NCBI GenBank assembly: GCA_947631005.1
Contig: CANRJR010000002.1
Location: 1 to 64,000 of the forward strand
Source: an uncultured Clostridia bacterium
GTDB lineage: Bacteria > Bacillota > Clostridia > Christensenellales > Borkfalkiaceae
Direction: 5' to 3'
Length of the DNA: 64,000 nt
Shown here: one piece after another, positions 6,990 through 16,827 of the stretch
Layout of the letters: each line of letters starts with the position of its first letter
Numbering within the stretch: the first letter of the stretch is position 1
The notes under the pieces: generated by a model
The model's input: only the letters and a program-made list of their open reading frames with translations
What the model was told of the DNA's origin: nothing
Databases searched by the model: none
Made by a program: the position numbers and the translations under genes

Positions 6990-9900
6990 ATGAAAAAACG
7001 GCTGTATATGATATTGACGGTTGCGGCGGGGGCGATGCTCGCGTGCGGGATCCTTGCGGGGTGTTCGTCAAAGGAGAGCGCGTGTGCGAAAGGTCACACA
7101 TGGGCGGACACGCAAGTTGTGACCGCGGCGACCTGCGAAAGCGGCGGGTCTGTTTTGCAGACTTGTACGGTCTGCGGAGCAACGCAGACGGTGGAGACCG
7201 CACCCGCAGGACATCAGTATGCGGTGGCGACGACGATCGAACCGACCTGCACGACGGACGGCGTGATCCGTTCGGTGTGCTCGGTCTGCGGCGACATGCG
7301 TCAACAGACGCTCGAAAAGCTCGGGCATCAAACGCGAAAGATTGCGGGAGTCGCACCGACCTGTACGGCAGACGGTTATACCGACGAGACCGTATGCGAC
7401 AGGTGCAATGAAGTGATAGAGGCAAAAACGGTTTTACCAAAGACGGCGCACACCTACGAACGCGGCGTCTGTTCCGCGTGCGGCGCGGAGAAACAGCTCA
7501 CGGCGAAATTCCTTGCGGGGAACGATACGGTCAAAGAGATCTCCTTTACCGTGAGCACCAAAGACGCGGTGCTTGCGCAAGCACCCGCCGTCCCTGCGCG
7601 CGACGGGTATGAAAACGGGCGTTGGGAGGAGTACAGCATCGGCTGGGAGGACGTGACGATCCACGCGATCTATGATATTGTCCACTATACGATCACCTAT
7701 CAAGACAGCAAAAACGCGCCGAATCAGAATCCCGCAGAGTACACCGTGGAGCAGGCGGTCGAGTTTACCTCGCCCGAACTGACGGGATACAAGTTCGAGG
7801 GATGGTATTCGGACGGGGAAAAGATCGACCGCATTCCCGTGGGGACGATGGGCAACTATACGCTCGAAGCGCGTTGGTCGCCCGTGCGGTATTCCATTAC
7901 CTACGAGGGGGTCGATCCCAAAGCCTTCGATCTTCCCGAGGAGTACACCGTGGAACAGGCAGTCGCGTTGCCCGCAAATATTGAGGTGCGGGGGCGCACA
8001 TTCCTCGGATGGGAGGCGGACGGGCAGGCGATATTGTCCATCCCGCGGGGGTCGTACGGCGATAAGACGATCCACGCGACATTCGACGTCATCCGTTATA
8101 CGATCACCTATCAAGACGACAAACACGCGCCGAATCAGAATCCCGCAGAGTACACCGTGGAACAGGCGGTCGAGTTCACCTCGCCCGAACTTATCGGGTA
8201 CAAGTTCGAGGGTTGGTATTCGGGCGGAGAAAAGATAGAGCGCATCCCCGCGGGGACGATCGGCAACTATACGCTCGAAGCGCGTTGGTCGCTCGTGCGG
8301 TATTCCATTACATATGAGGGAGTCGACCCCGATGCGCTCGGGCTTCCCGCGGAGTACACCATTGAATCGGAAGTCGCGCTGCCCGAAGATCTGGGGGAGA
8401 AAGGGCGCGAGTTCCTCGGTTGGGAAGCAAACGGCAGAACGGTGAATTCCATTCCCAGAGGCTCGCACGGCGATGTGACGCTTCGTGCGCGGTTCAAGGC
8501 GGTCACGTTCCGCGTGACGCTCGACGCGGCGGGCGGGAATGCCGCAAAGGCGTTCGTCTATGTGGGCTATGCGGAGAAATACAACCTGCCCGTGCCCGAG
8601 CGCGAGGGATACGATTTCCTCGGCTGGTACACCAATTCGGGTGCGTCGGGAACGCCTTGCACGGACGCAGAGGGCGCAAGTCTCGGAACGTATTTGCAAT
8701 ATTCCGACAAGGTGTTTTATGCGCATTGGGCGAGCAAGACCCTCCTCGTGACGTACGACAGCCAAGGCGGCGAACCCGTTGCGGAAAAGACGTATCGGTA
8801 CGGCGACCCGTTTATTCCCGCGGAGACGGATAACGAAAACGGCTATCTGCTCGACGGCTGGTTCAACGCCGACGGGACGGTGAAATATACCGAAGCGACC
8901 CCCGTTACGGAAAACATGACGGTTTACGCCCATTGGATCGAGAGCATTCCCGTCTCCACGAAAGAGGGGCTGTTGGCGATTGCGCAGAACCCGTCCGCAA
9001 ACTATCATCTCACGCGGGATATCAATTTGGGCGGCATTGTATGGACGCCCATAGAGGAATTTTCTGGGATCTTGAACGGCAACGGATATTCCATCATCAG
9101 CATCATTTTGAATTGCACGGGCGACGCCGAAAAGTTCGGATTCATCTTGACGAATCGGGGACGCATTGAAAATCTCACGATGAAAGATGTCATCTATTCG
9201 GTCGCGCTTAACGAACCCCAACAGGGGATGAACGGAGGGATTTTCGCCGCAGTGAATGAGGGCTCGATCTGCGGCTGCAAAGTTGAAGTCGGCTCGTTCC
9301 ATGTATCGTTTTACAGGCATGCGGAAGGCGGTAGTATCACTTTCAATCTGAACTACGGAGAGATCGCGGGCTACAATGCCGAGGGTGCGCTCATTGAGAA
9401 TTGTCGCACGGGCATCGACATCGTTGCGTCGATCGACGTGCGCGGGAGCGGCGACAACTCGCATTCCAAGGATATGAGATTGTATATCGGCGGCATTGTC
9501 GGCAATAACGCGGGCACGACGACAAATTGCGAATGCTCGGCGAAGATCGACAGCACCAACATTGCGAGTGGCTATTCCACCCATTGGGGATCGGGTCATG
9601 AGGTGGGCATTGCGCGCCCGTATATCGGCGGGATCGCGGGATTCACCGACGGCGTAGGAAAAATCACAAAATGCTACGCGACCGTCGGGATTACGATCGT
9701 TTCGACAAGTCAGGCGGTAGAAGGACAAATTTACACCCATGCGGGCGGAATATGCGGCGAATTGAGCGGAAAAGAAAGCAGCATCGATTCGTGCTATTCT
9801 TACGGTACGATCTCGGGCGGCGGGTACAATCAAACGTATTTCGGCGGGCTCGTCGGGTACGTCCTCGCGGAGGCGATGCTCACGAGCAGTTATTCGCATG

Positions 9901-12038
9901 TCTCCATTTCGGCGAACATCGTCGGCGAATACGGCGGGCTGGTCGGGAGGAACGAAGCGATCGTCCGCAACTGCTATGCGACGGGAAACGTCTCCTGCAC
10001 GAGCACGGACGCCAACACCTGTCTCGGCGGTTTCGTCGGACACGGTTCTGCGTCGAGCAACATCTCCATGTGCTATTCCACGGGGAACGTGAGCGCAAAG
10101 GGCGGCAATACGGGATACTTCATCGGGCTCAACGACCTCGGCGGCTCGGTGTATAAGGTTTACTATTTGAGCGGGGCGACCGTCGAGCTCAACGGCACGG
10201 TCCTCAATCAGGTCACCGAATTCGGCGTCGCGTCCAAGCAGCTCGGCGAGCTTTGGAGCGAAGAATTTCTCGTGTCCGAACTCTATTGGGACGCGGAGGG
10301 GTGGATCATCCTCTTCGACGAAGATCCCATTCTCGATTGGGAGACCTCGGTCAGCCACAGCTACGAGACCTATGTCGTCGAGCCCACCTGTGAGGATTTC
10401 GGATATACCGTTTACGTCTGCCGCGATTGCAACCGCATTTTCGTCCGCGGCTACACCGTGCCGCTCGGGCATGATTACGATTACGATGATCCCGTCGTGC
10501 ACGATCGCACCTGCGAGGACGACGGGCATACCTATTACCGTTGCCGCAACGAGGAAGAGGACATCCTGCACGACAGCGGATTGGTCGATCCCGCACAGGG
10601 GCACATAAAAGGGAAGATCGAAGAACAGCAGGATGCGACCTGTACCGAAGAGGGCTTCGTGCGCTACCTCTGCACCGTATGCGGGGAGGAGGTCATTGAA
10701 ACGATCGCGCCCAAAGGGCACACTTTGCCCGCGACGGGCGACGACGGCAATGCGACGGAGGGATCTTGTTCCAAGGACGGCGATGTCGTCATGGGACATA
10801 CGGCGCGCGTCACCTGTACGGTATGTCATGAAGTCATCCGCGAGAGCGAGGATGTTTCGCCTCACAAATACACGGTTGTGGAGGAGGGGAGCAGCAAAGC
10901 GACCTGCCTCACCGACGGGAAAGAGATCCGCAAGTGCGTCATCTGCGGGCATGTGGAGGAGATCGTGCTTCCCGCGACGGGACACACCGTCCTCGAGGGA
11001 ACGGCGCGGTGCGTGGTCTGTCAGCAATTTGTCATCGACGAAAAGCAGATCGTCGAGATCAAGAACGTGCAAGATCTCAAAAATATCACCCTCAATCCCG
11101 CGGGGATCTATATGCTCAAAGCCAATATCGACCTGCAAGGCGAAGATTGGATCCCGCTCGGCACGGAGCAGTCTCCTTTCACGGGCTGGCTGTTCGGGAA
11201 CGGCTTCAAGATCTCCAATCTCACCGTCACAGGCAAGAAGTACGGCGGGCTGTTCGCTTTCAACGAGGGTCGCCTCGTCGGGCTTACCGTCGAAAACGCC
11301 ACTCTCATAGCGGAGAACGTCGGCGGGGCGACGCTCGGCACGTTCGCTGCGGTCAACCGCGGTTCGATCCTGAATTGCACGCTCGAAGGCGATGTGTTCT
11401 TGAAACTCTCGATCGCCCGCGTCGTGGACGATTTCAACGCCCATTTCGAAGATTACGCGGGTTATGCGGGCGGCTTCGCGGGCGAAAACGCCTCCCGCGG
11501 CGAGATCTCCAAGTGCAACATGGACGCGTCTATCGTGTTCACGCTCACGCACAGTATGCAGAATACGGCGCAGGTCGATTGGAGATATTACGTCTTGAAA
11601 ATGTGGAAGCGCGACTATGCGATCTCCCTTGCTTCCTTCTACGCGGGCGGTATCGCGGGGATCAACCGCGGGGTCATCGCGTCGTGCGGAGCGTTGGGTT
11701 CGACCTATGTGCAGAACGTGCAAAAGCTCGACATCCGTCACAGCGGCACGCTCCCCACCCTCCTCGGCGAAAAACAATACTTCTACAACGCAGGGTTCGG
11801 AACGCTCACCACCGACATCTATGCGGGCAGTCTCGCGGGGTACAACGTCAATACCGTACGCGAATCCTCCGCGCGCCGTATCGCGTTCGAACAGGCGGAC
11901 GGCGTCACCTCCTCCGAAGGGTTGCTCTTCGGCATGACTATGGAGATGAAAACGCAGTGGGGAATGGATAACGGCTACGGCGCGCTCGTCGGCGCAAACG
12001 CCACCGAAGGCATTTGCGACAACCTCGTCGTCTATTGA
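6990..12038 (+). CDS. Giant surface lipoprotein with CxxC, InlB-like and GLUG repeats
   Basis: This 1682-residue protein starts with a lipoprotein signal peptide: basic MKKR, a hydrophobic core, and the lipobox ILAGC with the lipidated cysteine at 25. Next come CxxC-containing repeats of roughly 40 residues (about 30-170), a run of beta-grasp repeats of the InlB/Listeria-Bacteroides type with GYKFEGWY-like motifs (about 180-650), a GLUG-like stretch rich in GGIVG and GGLVG motifs (about 660-1110), a second CxxC block (about 1130-1340) and a second GLUG-like region to the end. An almost identical 137-residue unit is duplicated in tandem (from residues 233 and 370). Adhesion or matrix binding at the cell surface is likely by family; the ligand is unknown. 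It is transcribed alone from its own promoter and flanked on both sides by repeat clusters. Confidence 0.88.
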   Translation: MKKRLYMILTVAAGAMLACGILAGCSSKESACAKGHTWADTQVVTAATCESGGSVLQTCTVCGATQTVETAPAGHQYAVATTIEPTCTTDGVIRSVCSVCGDMRQQTLEKLGHQTRKIAGVAPTCTADGYTDETVCDRCNEVIEAKTVLPKTAHTYERGVCSACGAEKQLTAKFLAGNDTVKEISFTVSTKDAVLAQAPAVPARDGYENGRWEEYSIGWEDVTIHAIYDIVHYTITYQDSKNAPNQNPAEYTVEQAVEFTSPELTGYKFEGWYSDGEKIDRIPVGTMGNYTLEARWSPVRYSITYEGVDPKAFDLPEEYTVEQAVALPANIEVRGRTFLGWEADGQAILSIPRGSYGDKTIHATFDVIRYTITYQDDKHAPNQNPAEYTVEQAVEFTSPELIGYKFEGWYSGGEKIERIPAGTIGNYTLEARWSLVRYSITYEGVDPDALGLPAEYTIESEVALPEDLGEKGREFLGWEANGRTVNSIPRGSHGDVTLRARFKAVTFRVTLDAAGGNAAKAFVYVGYAEKYNLPVPEREGYDFLGWYTNSGASGTPCTDAEGASLGTYLQYSDKVFYAHWASKTLLVTYDSQGGEPVAEKTYRYGDPFIPAETDNENGYLLDGWFNADGTVKYTEATPVTENMTVYAHWIESIPVSTKEGLLAIAQNPSANYHLTRDINLGGIVWTPIEEFSGILNGNGYSIISIILNCTGDAEKFGFILTNRGRIENLTMKDVIYSVALNEPQQGMNGGIFAAVNEGSICGCKVEVGSFHVSFYRHAEGGSITFNLNYGEIAGYNAEGALIENCRTGIDIVASIDVRGSGDNSHSKDMRLYIGGIVGNNAGTTTNCECSAKIDSTNIASGYSTHWGSGHEVGIARPYIGGIAGFTDGVGKITKCYATVGITIVSTSQAVEGQIYTHAGGICGELSGKESSIDSCYSYGTISGGGYNQTYFGGLVGYVLAEAMLTSSYSHVSISANIVGEYGGLVGRNEAIVRNCYATGNVSCTSTDANTCLGGFVGHGSASSNISMCYSTGNVSAKGGNTGYFIGLNDLGGSVYKVYYLSGATVELNGTVLNQVTEFGVASKQLGELWSEEFLVSELYWDAEGWIILFDEDPILDWETSVSHSYETYVVEPTCEDFGYTVYVCRDCNRIFVRGYTVPLGHDYDYDDPVVHDRTCEDDGHTYYRCRNEEEDILHDSGLVDPAQGHIKGKIEEQQDATCTEEGFVRYLCTVCGEEVIETIAPKGHTLPATGDDGNATEGSCSKDGDVVMGHTARVTCTVCHEVIRESEDVSPHKYTVVEEGSSKATCLTDGKEIRKCVICGHVEEIVLPATGHTVLEGTARCVVCQQFVIDEKQIVEIKNVQDLKNITLNPAGIYMLKANIDLQGEDWIPLGTEQSPFTGWLFGNGFKISNLTVTGKKYGGLFAFNEGRLVGLTVENATLIAENVGGATLGTFAAVNRGSILNCTLEGDVFLKLSIARVVDDFNAHFEDYAGYAGGFAGENASRGEISKCNMDASIVFTLTHSMQNTAQVDWRYYVLKMWKRDYAISLASFYAGGIAGINRGVIASCGALGSTYVQNVQKLDIRHSGTLPTLLGEKQYFYNAGFGTLTTDIYAGSLAGYNVNTVRESSARRIAFEQADGVTSSEGLLFGMTMEMKTQWGMDNGYGALVGANATEGICDNLVVY

Positions 12039-12094
12039 TATTCGTCGCGTTTCCTATGTTGCGCCTCGCCCGTAATTTGGGAGCATAATAGTGT

Positions 12095-12140
12095 CATGTT
12101 GAGCCGAGAGCCCGCGTCGAAGAGACGCGGGCTCTCGTGT
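12095..12140 (+). terminator. Hairpin element after the GLUG lipoprotein
   Basis: The 13-bp stem GAGAGCCCGCGTC (12106-12118, pairing with 12124-12136) is the same as at 6557, with the same GAAGA loop. Directly after it there is no uniform T-run; TTTTATTTTTTT follows some 20 nt later. It probably ends the lipoprotein transcript, but the sequence identity with 6540-6592 marks it as a dispersed element. Confidence 0.55.
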
Positions 12141-12172
12141 CGTGCTCCCGCAGTTTTATTTTTTTATTCCGA

Positions 12173-12409
12173 TGTCATTTCGCCCCGCCCGAAGTTTCTG
12201 ATACGTTCCAAGGGCGGCACGAGCGGGCAACGCCCGCGAAGTAGCGGAGGCGAGTAGAACGAGCGCGTCGAGAAATCCCCTTGGTCGTTGATGAGGCTTA
12301 AAAATAATTGAGATTTCTCGATTCCGCGGGCTTCGCCCGTTTCACTCGAAATGACATATTGGGGAATGGGGCGAAATGACAAATAAGAAGCACGTGGGTC
12401 GAAATGACA
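12173..12409. repeat. MITE-like repeat cluster upstream of rpsB
   Basis: A composite element runs from TGTCATTTCG (12173-12182) to CGAAATGACA (12347-12356). Inside are the opposing subterminal motifs GAGAAATCCCC and GAGATTTCTC, and a GGTCGTTGATGA segment between them. Palindromes such as CGGGCAACGCCCG lie in the arms. Two further terminal decamers follow at 12372 and 12400. The inner part is the reverse complement of the element at 51940-52066, so the family inserts in both orientations. From 12410 to 12579 I see no other structure. Confidence 0.8.
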
Positions 12410-12579
12410 TATTGGGAATGCCTGTTTGAATTCGGGAGCGGCGAGAACAATGACAGTATCATACACTGCAATGCGGTCAACAATCGTGGTATGGCAATAT
12501 CGGCGACCGTGCCGAGAAGCGGGCAGAAAAGAATCGTGCAAAAAGCCGCAGAAATCGGGGAAAAGTGGTGTAAAACAAG

Positions 12580-12608
12580 TTGCAAAAAAGTTTCGGCTAT
12601 GGTATAAT
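12580..12608 (+). promoter_or_regulatory. Sigma-A promoter of rpsB-tsf
   Basis: TTGCAA (12580-12585) and a perfect TATAAT (12603-12608) are separated by 17 bp. The leader to the rpsB start codon is about 112 nt, long enough for an autoregulatory S2 leader, though I do not recognise a specific motif. Confidence 0.85.
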
Positions 12609-12726
12609 TTGAAAAGCTCAAAGAGCGAATCCACACCCGAAACGCGCCGCTCGCCGTGTCCCGTAAATCTTTTCTGCGGGAAAGGAGCGGAACTGCCGCG
12701 GATCGGGGAGGGAAAACGGAGGAAGT

Positions 12727-13470
12727 ATGGCAGTTATCAGCATGAAGCAACTTCTCGAAGCGGGCGTCCATTTCGGTCACCAAACGAGAAAGTGGAATCC
12801 CAAGATGAAGAAGTACATCTTCGCCGCCCGTCACGACATCCACATCATCGATCTCGAAAAGACGGCAAAGCTCATCGAAGAGGCGTATTCGTTCGTCGTC
12901 GAAACGGTGAAGCAGGGCAAGAGCGTTCTCTTCGTCGGCACGAAGAAGCAGGCGCAGGACGCGATCAAGGAAGAGGCCGTCCGTTGCGGGCAATTCTACA
13001 TCAATTCCCGCTGGCTGGGCGGCACGCTCACCAATTTTAAGACCATCCGTTCGCGGATCGACTATCTCGAAAAGCTCGAGCGCATGGAGACGAGCGGTGA
13101 GTTCGATCTTCTCCCCAAAAAGGAAGTTCTCGGGCTCAAAAAAGAGATGGCGAAGCTCGAAGAGAACCTCGGCGGCATCAAGCAGATGCGCGGCATGCCG
13201 GGCGTCATGTTCGTTGTCGACCCGCATAACGAGGACATCGCGGTCGCCGAAGCGCGGAAGATGCACGTTCCGATCGTCGCGATCACCGACACCAACTGCG
13301 ATCCCGACCTCATCGACTATGTGATCCCCGGCAACGACGACGCGATCCGCGCCATCAAGCTCATCTCGTCCGTGATCGCGAACGCGGTTATCGAGGCGAA
13401 CCAGGGCGAGACCCCCGTCCCCGAGACGGAGGAAGCGGCGGAAGATCCCGCCGACCCCAAGGAGGACTGA
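12727..13470 (+). CDS. rpsB: 30S ribosomal protein S2
   Basis: The 247-residue protein opens with [20 protein letters not shown], the conserved S2 start, followed by [11 protein letters not shown]-type and [10 protein letters not shown] motifs and the DPHNE and [11 protein letters not shown] segments of the family. The C-terminus ends in a short acidic tail rich in Glu, Pro and Asp. A GGAGGA ribosome binding site lies 3-4 nt before the ATG. It is cotranscribed with tsf 3 nt downstream, the usual arrangement. Confidence 0.98.
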   Translation: MAVISMKQLLEAGVHFGHQTRKWNPKMKKYIFAARHDIHIIDLEKTAKLIEEAYSFVVETVKQGKSVLFVGTKKQAQDAIKEEAVRCGQFYINSRWLGGTLTNFKTIRSRIDYLEKLERMETSGEFDLLPKKEVLGLKKEMAKLEENLGGIKQMRGMPGVMFVVDPHNEDIAVAEARKMHVPIVAITDTNCDPDLIDYVIPGNDDAIRAIKLISSVIANAVIEANQGETPVPETEEAAEDPADPKED

Positions 13471-13473
13471 CTT

Positions 13474-14382
13474 ATGGAATTTACGGCAAAAGACGTGATG
13501 AAGCTCCGCGAACAGACGGGCGCGGGCATGATGGACTGCAAGCGCGCCCTCGTGGACGCGGACGGCGATTTTGAAAAAGCCGCCGATCTTCTCCGCGAGC
13601 GCGGCATTGCGAAGGCGGCAAAGCGCGCCTCCAAGATCGCGGCGGAGGGCATCGTGTATGCCTACGTCGAGAACTGCACGGGCGTGCTCGTCGAAATCAA
13701 CTGCGAGAGCGACTTCGTCGCCAAGGGCGAGAAGTTCCACGCGCTCGCCGAGACCGTCGCCAAGCAGATCGCGAAAACCGCGCCTGCCACGGTCGAGGAA
13801 TTGCTTGAAAGCGACCTCGGCGGCGAGACGGTGAACACCTTCATCCAAGAGCAGGTCGGCATCATCGGCGAGAAGATCTCGGTGCGCCGCTTCACCGCCT
13901 ACAAGTCGCAGGGACTGATCGAGACGTATATCCACATGGGCGGCACGATGGGCGTTATGCTCGACTTCGATTGCCCCGAGACCGCGGCGACCAAGGAGCT
14001 TGCGCACAACGTCGCGCTCCACACGGCGTTCTCCAAGCCCGCCTATCTCACGGCGGCGGAAGTGCCCGCGGAGACGCTCGAAAAGGAAAAGGAGATCTTG
14101 AAGCAGGAAGTGATCAACGAGGGCAAGCCCGAGGCGATCGCCGAAAAGATTGTGCTCGGCAAGATCAAGAAGTTCTACGAAGAGAACTGCCTCCTCGACC
14201 AGAAGTTCGTAAAGGACGACAAGGTGACCATCGCCCAGCTCATCGCGCAGACGGCGAAAGAGGCGGGCGTGCCCGTTGCGTTGAAGCGGTTCGTGTTCTA
14301 TGTCATGGGACAGGGGCTCGAAAAGAAGAGCGAGGATTTGAGCGAGGAAGTCGCCAAGCAAGTCCAAGCGATGAAGAAATAA
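13474..14382 (+). CDS. tsf: Translation elongation factor Ts
   Basis: EF-Ts is the guanine-nucleotide exchange factor for EF-Tu. The 302-residue protein begins with the UBA-like domain carrying the LREQTGAGMMDCKRAL signature, then the core with the ESDFVAKGEKF motif that contacts EF-Tu. Length and order are normal. It follows rpsB with a 3-nt gap and is ended by a clear hairpin terminator at 14388. In many bacteria pyrH and frr come next; here a surface lipoprotein gene and repeats intervene. Confidence 0.98.
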   Translation: MEFTAKDVMKLREQTGAGMMDCKRALVDADGDFEKAADLLRERGIAKAAKRASKIAAEGIVYAYVENCTGVLVEINCESDFVAKGEKFHALAETVAKQIAKTAPATVEELLESDLGGETVNTFIQEQVGIIGEKISVRRFTAYKSQGLIETYIHMGGTMGVMLDFDCPETAATKELAHNVALHTAFSKPAYLTAAEVPAETLEKEKEILKQEVINEGKPEAIAEKIVLGKIKKFYEENCLLDQKFVKDDKVTIAQLIAQTAKEAGVPVALKRFVFYVMGQGLEKKSEDLSEEVAKQVQAMKK

Positions 14383-14387
14383 CCGCG

Positions 14388-14416
14388 ATCCCGTCTGCAA
14401 AGGACGGGATTTTTGT
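14388..14416 (+). terminator. Terminator of rpsB-tsf
   Basis: The 8-bp stem ATCCCGTC (14388-14395) pairs with GACGGGAT (14403-14410) across a 7-nt loop and is followed by TTTTT. It starts 5 nt after the tsf stop codon. Confidence 0.88.
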
Positions 14417-14444
14417 AAAAATACCGAAATTTTCATAAAACCTC

Positions 14445-14471
14445 TTGACAAGCCGGGGGGGGTAGTATAAT
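14445..14471 (+). promoter_or_regulatory. Promoter with 8-G tract in a short spacer (candidate phase-variable)
   Basis: A perfect TTGACA (14445-14450) and perfect TATAAT (14466-14471) are only 15 bp apart instead of 17. Eight consecutive Gs (14455-14462) occupy most of the spacer. Slippage of two Gs would restore optimal spacing. Promoters of surface antigens controlled this way are known in other bacteria; that this one switches is inference. Confidence 0.8.
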
Positions 14472-14509
14472 AAAGGAAAGCGAGATTTGCAGATCCAGCG
14501 AGGAACACT

Positions 14510-16804
14510 ATGAAGAGGAAAATTTTCTTGATCTTTTGTACGCTCATCGCGTGCGCCTGTCTGTGCTTGGGTCTCGCCGCTTGCGGCGGCGGCAAGTGCA
14601 AGGCGGGGCATACCTATACCGCAGATAACAAATGCAGCGTCTGCGGTGCGAAATGGAAGTACACCGAGGGGTTGCAGTTCGAGTACACTCCCGACGGATA
14701 CAGCGTAGTCGGGATGGACACGTCGCGCGGCAAGGTCGTCATCCCTTACGGCTACAACGGAAAATCCGTGATCTCGATCGGGGTAGAAGCGTTCAAAGGG
14801 CGCACCTCTCTTACGAGCGTGACGATCCCCGACAGCGTGACGGAGATCGGGAGAAATGCGTTCTATAACTGCGCCTCTCTTACAAGCGTGAAGATCGGGG
14901 ACGGCGTGACCTCAATCGGGAATTGGGCGTTCCGTAATTGCACCTCGCTTACGAGCGTGACGATCGGGGGCAGCGTGACCGAGATTGGAGATTTAGCATT
15001 CAGTGGATGCGAATCTCTCACGAGCGTGACGATCCCCGACAGCGTGACCGAGATTGGGGGGGCGGCGTTTTATAATACAGGATATTATCAAGACGCGTCG
15101 AATTGGACGGGGGACGCGCTCTACATCGGGAAGGATTTGATTGAGGTGAAAGATACGCTTTCGGGTGCGTATAGCATACAACAGGGGACAAAAGTGATTG
15201 CGGATCGGGCGTTCTCTGCTTGCGCCTCTCTTACGAGTGTGACGATTCCCGACAGTGTGACCTCGATTGGAGGTGCGGCGTTCTCCGCTTGCCCCTCTCT
15301 TGCGCGGGTGGATATCACCGACCTTGCGGCGTGGTGTAACATTGATTTCGGTTACTTTAATGCTAACCCGCTCTATCATGCAGAGCATTTGTATTTGAAA
15401 GGTGAAGAGGTGACCGCGCTCACGATCCCCGACGGGGTTACGGAGATCAAACCGTATGCGTTCGCTTATTACACCGCTCTTACGAGCGTGACGATGGGAG
15501 ACGGCTTAACTTCGATCGGGGGGGAGGCATTCTATCATTGCACCTCTCTTGCGAGCGTGACAATTCCAAACAACGTGACCTCGATTGGAGATGAGGCGTT
15601 CCGTAATTGCACTTCTCTTACGAGCATAACGATTCCCGACAGCGTGACCTCGATCGGGTGGTATGCGTTCGCTGATTGCACCGCTCTTACAAGCATGACG
15701 ATCCCCGATTCCGTGGCCGTGATTGGGGAGGGGGTGTTCGCCGATTGCACTTCGCTGGCGAGCGTGACGATCGGGGGCAGCGTGACGGAGATCGGGAGAT
15801 TTGCGTTTTTCGATTGCACCGCGCTTACGCGCGTGACGATTCCCGACAGCGTGATGGTGATAAGGCAGAATGCGTTCTATGGTTGCTATAAACTCATAGA
15901 AGTCTGGAATTATTCGGAATTGTATGTTCATCAAGGAGATGATTCGTACCAGGGCGGCGTTGCGGCATATGCAAAGTATGTTTATACGGTCAACGAAGAG
16001 GGCAAACAGACGGTGACGGACGACGGGTATATCTTCTATGAGGACGGCGAGGAAATTTATCTTCTCGGATATACGGGAAAAGAAACGCAGCTTACCCTGC
16101 CCGCCGCGTCGCCGAGCGGAAAACGGTATGCGATTTATCAGTATGCGTTCAGCGATTGTACCTCTCTTACGGGCATTACGATCCCCGACGGCGTGACCTC
16201 GATCGGGGACGGGGCGTTTAAGGATTGCACCGCTCTTACGGGCGTGACGATCGGGGATGGCGTGACAAAAATCGGGAGAGATACGTTTTCGAATACAGGA
16301 TATTACAATGACGCGTCGAATTGGACGGGGGACGTGCTCTACATCGGGAAGTATTTGATCAAAGCGAAAAATACGCTTTCGGGGGCATATACCGTGCAAC
16401 AGGGGACAAGGGTGATCGCGGGGGATGCGTTCGAGGAGTGCACCGCGCTGACGGGCGTTACGATCCCCGAGGGCGTGGTCTCAGTCGGGGAATATGCGTT
16501 CTATCATTGCGGATCTCTTACGGGCGTTGTAATTCCCGACAGCGTGACCAAGATCGGGGACTATGCGTTCAAGGATTGCACCTCGCTTACGGGCGTGACG
16601 ATCGGGAGCGGCGTAACGGAGATCGGCGTACAGGCGTTTGAGGGTTGCACCGCACTGACGAACATCACATTTAAGGGGACGGTCGCCGATTGGCAACAAG
16701 TGAAAAAAAGAATGTATTGGAATGATGGCACAGGCGATTATACCGTTACTTGCACGGACGGGACGATCGACAAACAGGGGAATGTGACGATGTTTAAGGC
16801 GTAA
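14510..16804 (+). CDS. BspA-type leucine-rich-repeat surface lipoprotein
   Basis: The 764-residue protein has a lipoprotein signal peptide with lipobox LAAC (Cys25). It then carries a short CxxC module (residues 30-47: CKAGHTY ... CSVCG) like those in the large lipoprotein at 6990. The rest is about 20 LRR_5/BspA repeats of 23 residues, built on LTSVTIPDSVTEIG and AFxxCTS, interrupted by two related inserts (NTGYY.DASNWTGD ... YIGK) and one acidic spacer. BspA-type proteins bind host matrix or other bacteria; the ligand here is unknown. At DNA level the repeats are nearly identical, so recombination can change their number. Expression is from the G-tract promoter at 14445, and the gene lies where pyrH usually follows tsf. 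Confidence 0.92.
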   Translation: MKRKIFLIFCTLIACACLCLGLAACGGGKCKAGHTYTADNKCSVCGAKWKYTEGLQFEYTPDGYSVVGMDTSRGKVVIPYGYNGKSVISIGVEAFKGRTSLTSVTIPDSVTEIGRNAFYNCASLTSVKIGDGVTSIGNWAFRNCTSLTSVTIGGSVTEIGDLAFSGCESLTSVTIPDSVTEIGGAAFYNTGYYQDASNWTGDALYIGKDLIEVKDTLSGAYSIQQGTKVIADRAFSACASLTSVTIPDSVTSIGGAAFSACPSLARVDITDLAAWCNIDFGYFNANPLYHAEHLYLKGEEVTALTIPDGVTEIKPYAFAYYTALTSVTMGDGLTSIGGEAFYHCTSLASVTIPNNVTSIGDEAFRNCTSLTSITIPDSVTSIGWYAFADCTALTSMTIPDSVAVIGEGVFADCTSLASVTIGGSVTEIGRFAFFDCTALTRVTIPDSVMVIRQNAFYGCYKLIEVWNYSELYVHQGDDSYQGGVAAYAKYVYTVNEEGKQTVTDDGYIFYEDGEEIYLLGYTGKETQLTLPAASPSGKRYAIYQYAFSDCTSLTGITIPDGVTSIGDGAFKDCTALTGVTIGDGVTKIGRDTFSNTGYYNDASNWTGDVLYIGKYLIKAKNTLSGAYTVQQGTRVIAGDAFEECTALTGVTIPEGVVSVGEYAFYHCGSLTGVVIPDSVTKIGDYAFKDCTSLTGVTIGSGVTEIGVQAFEGCTALTNITFKGTVADWQQVKKRMYWNDGTGDYTVTCTDGTIDKQGNVTMFKA

Positions 16805-16827
16805 TTTCGCCTTGGGAAACCATTTTG

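Noticed and set aside
7434-11777. A 1447-codon open frame on the minus strand across the GLUG lipoprotein gene
   Set aside because: It is antisense to a well-supported gene, has no family motifs or ribosome binding site, and results from high GC and codon bias in the opposite frame.
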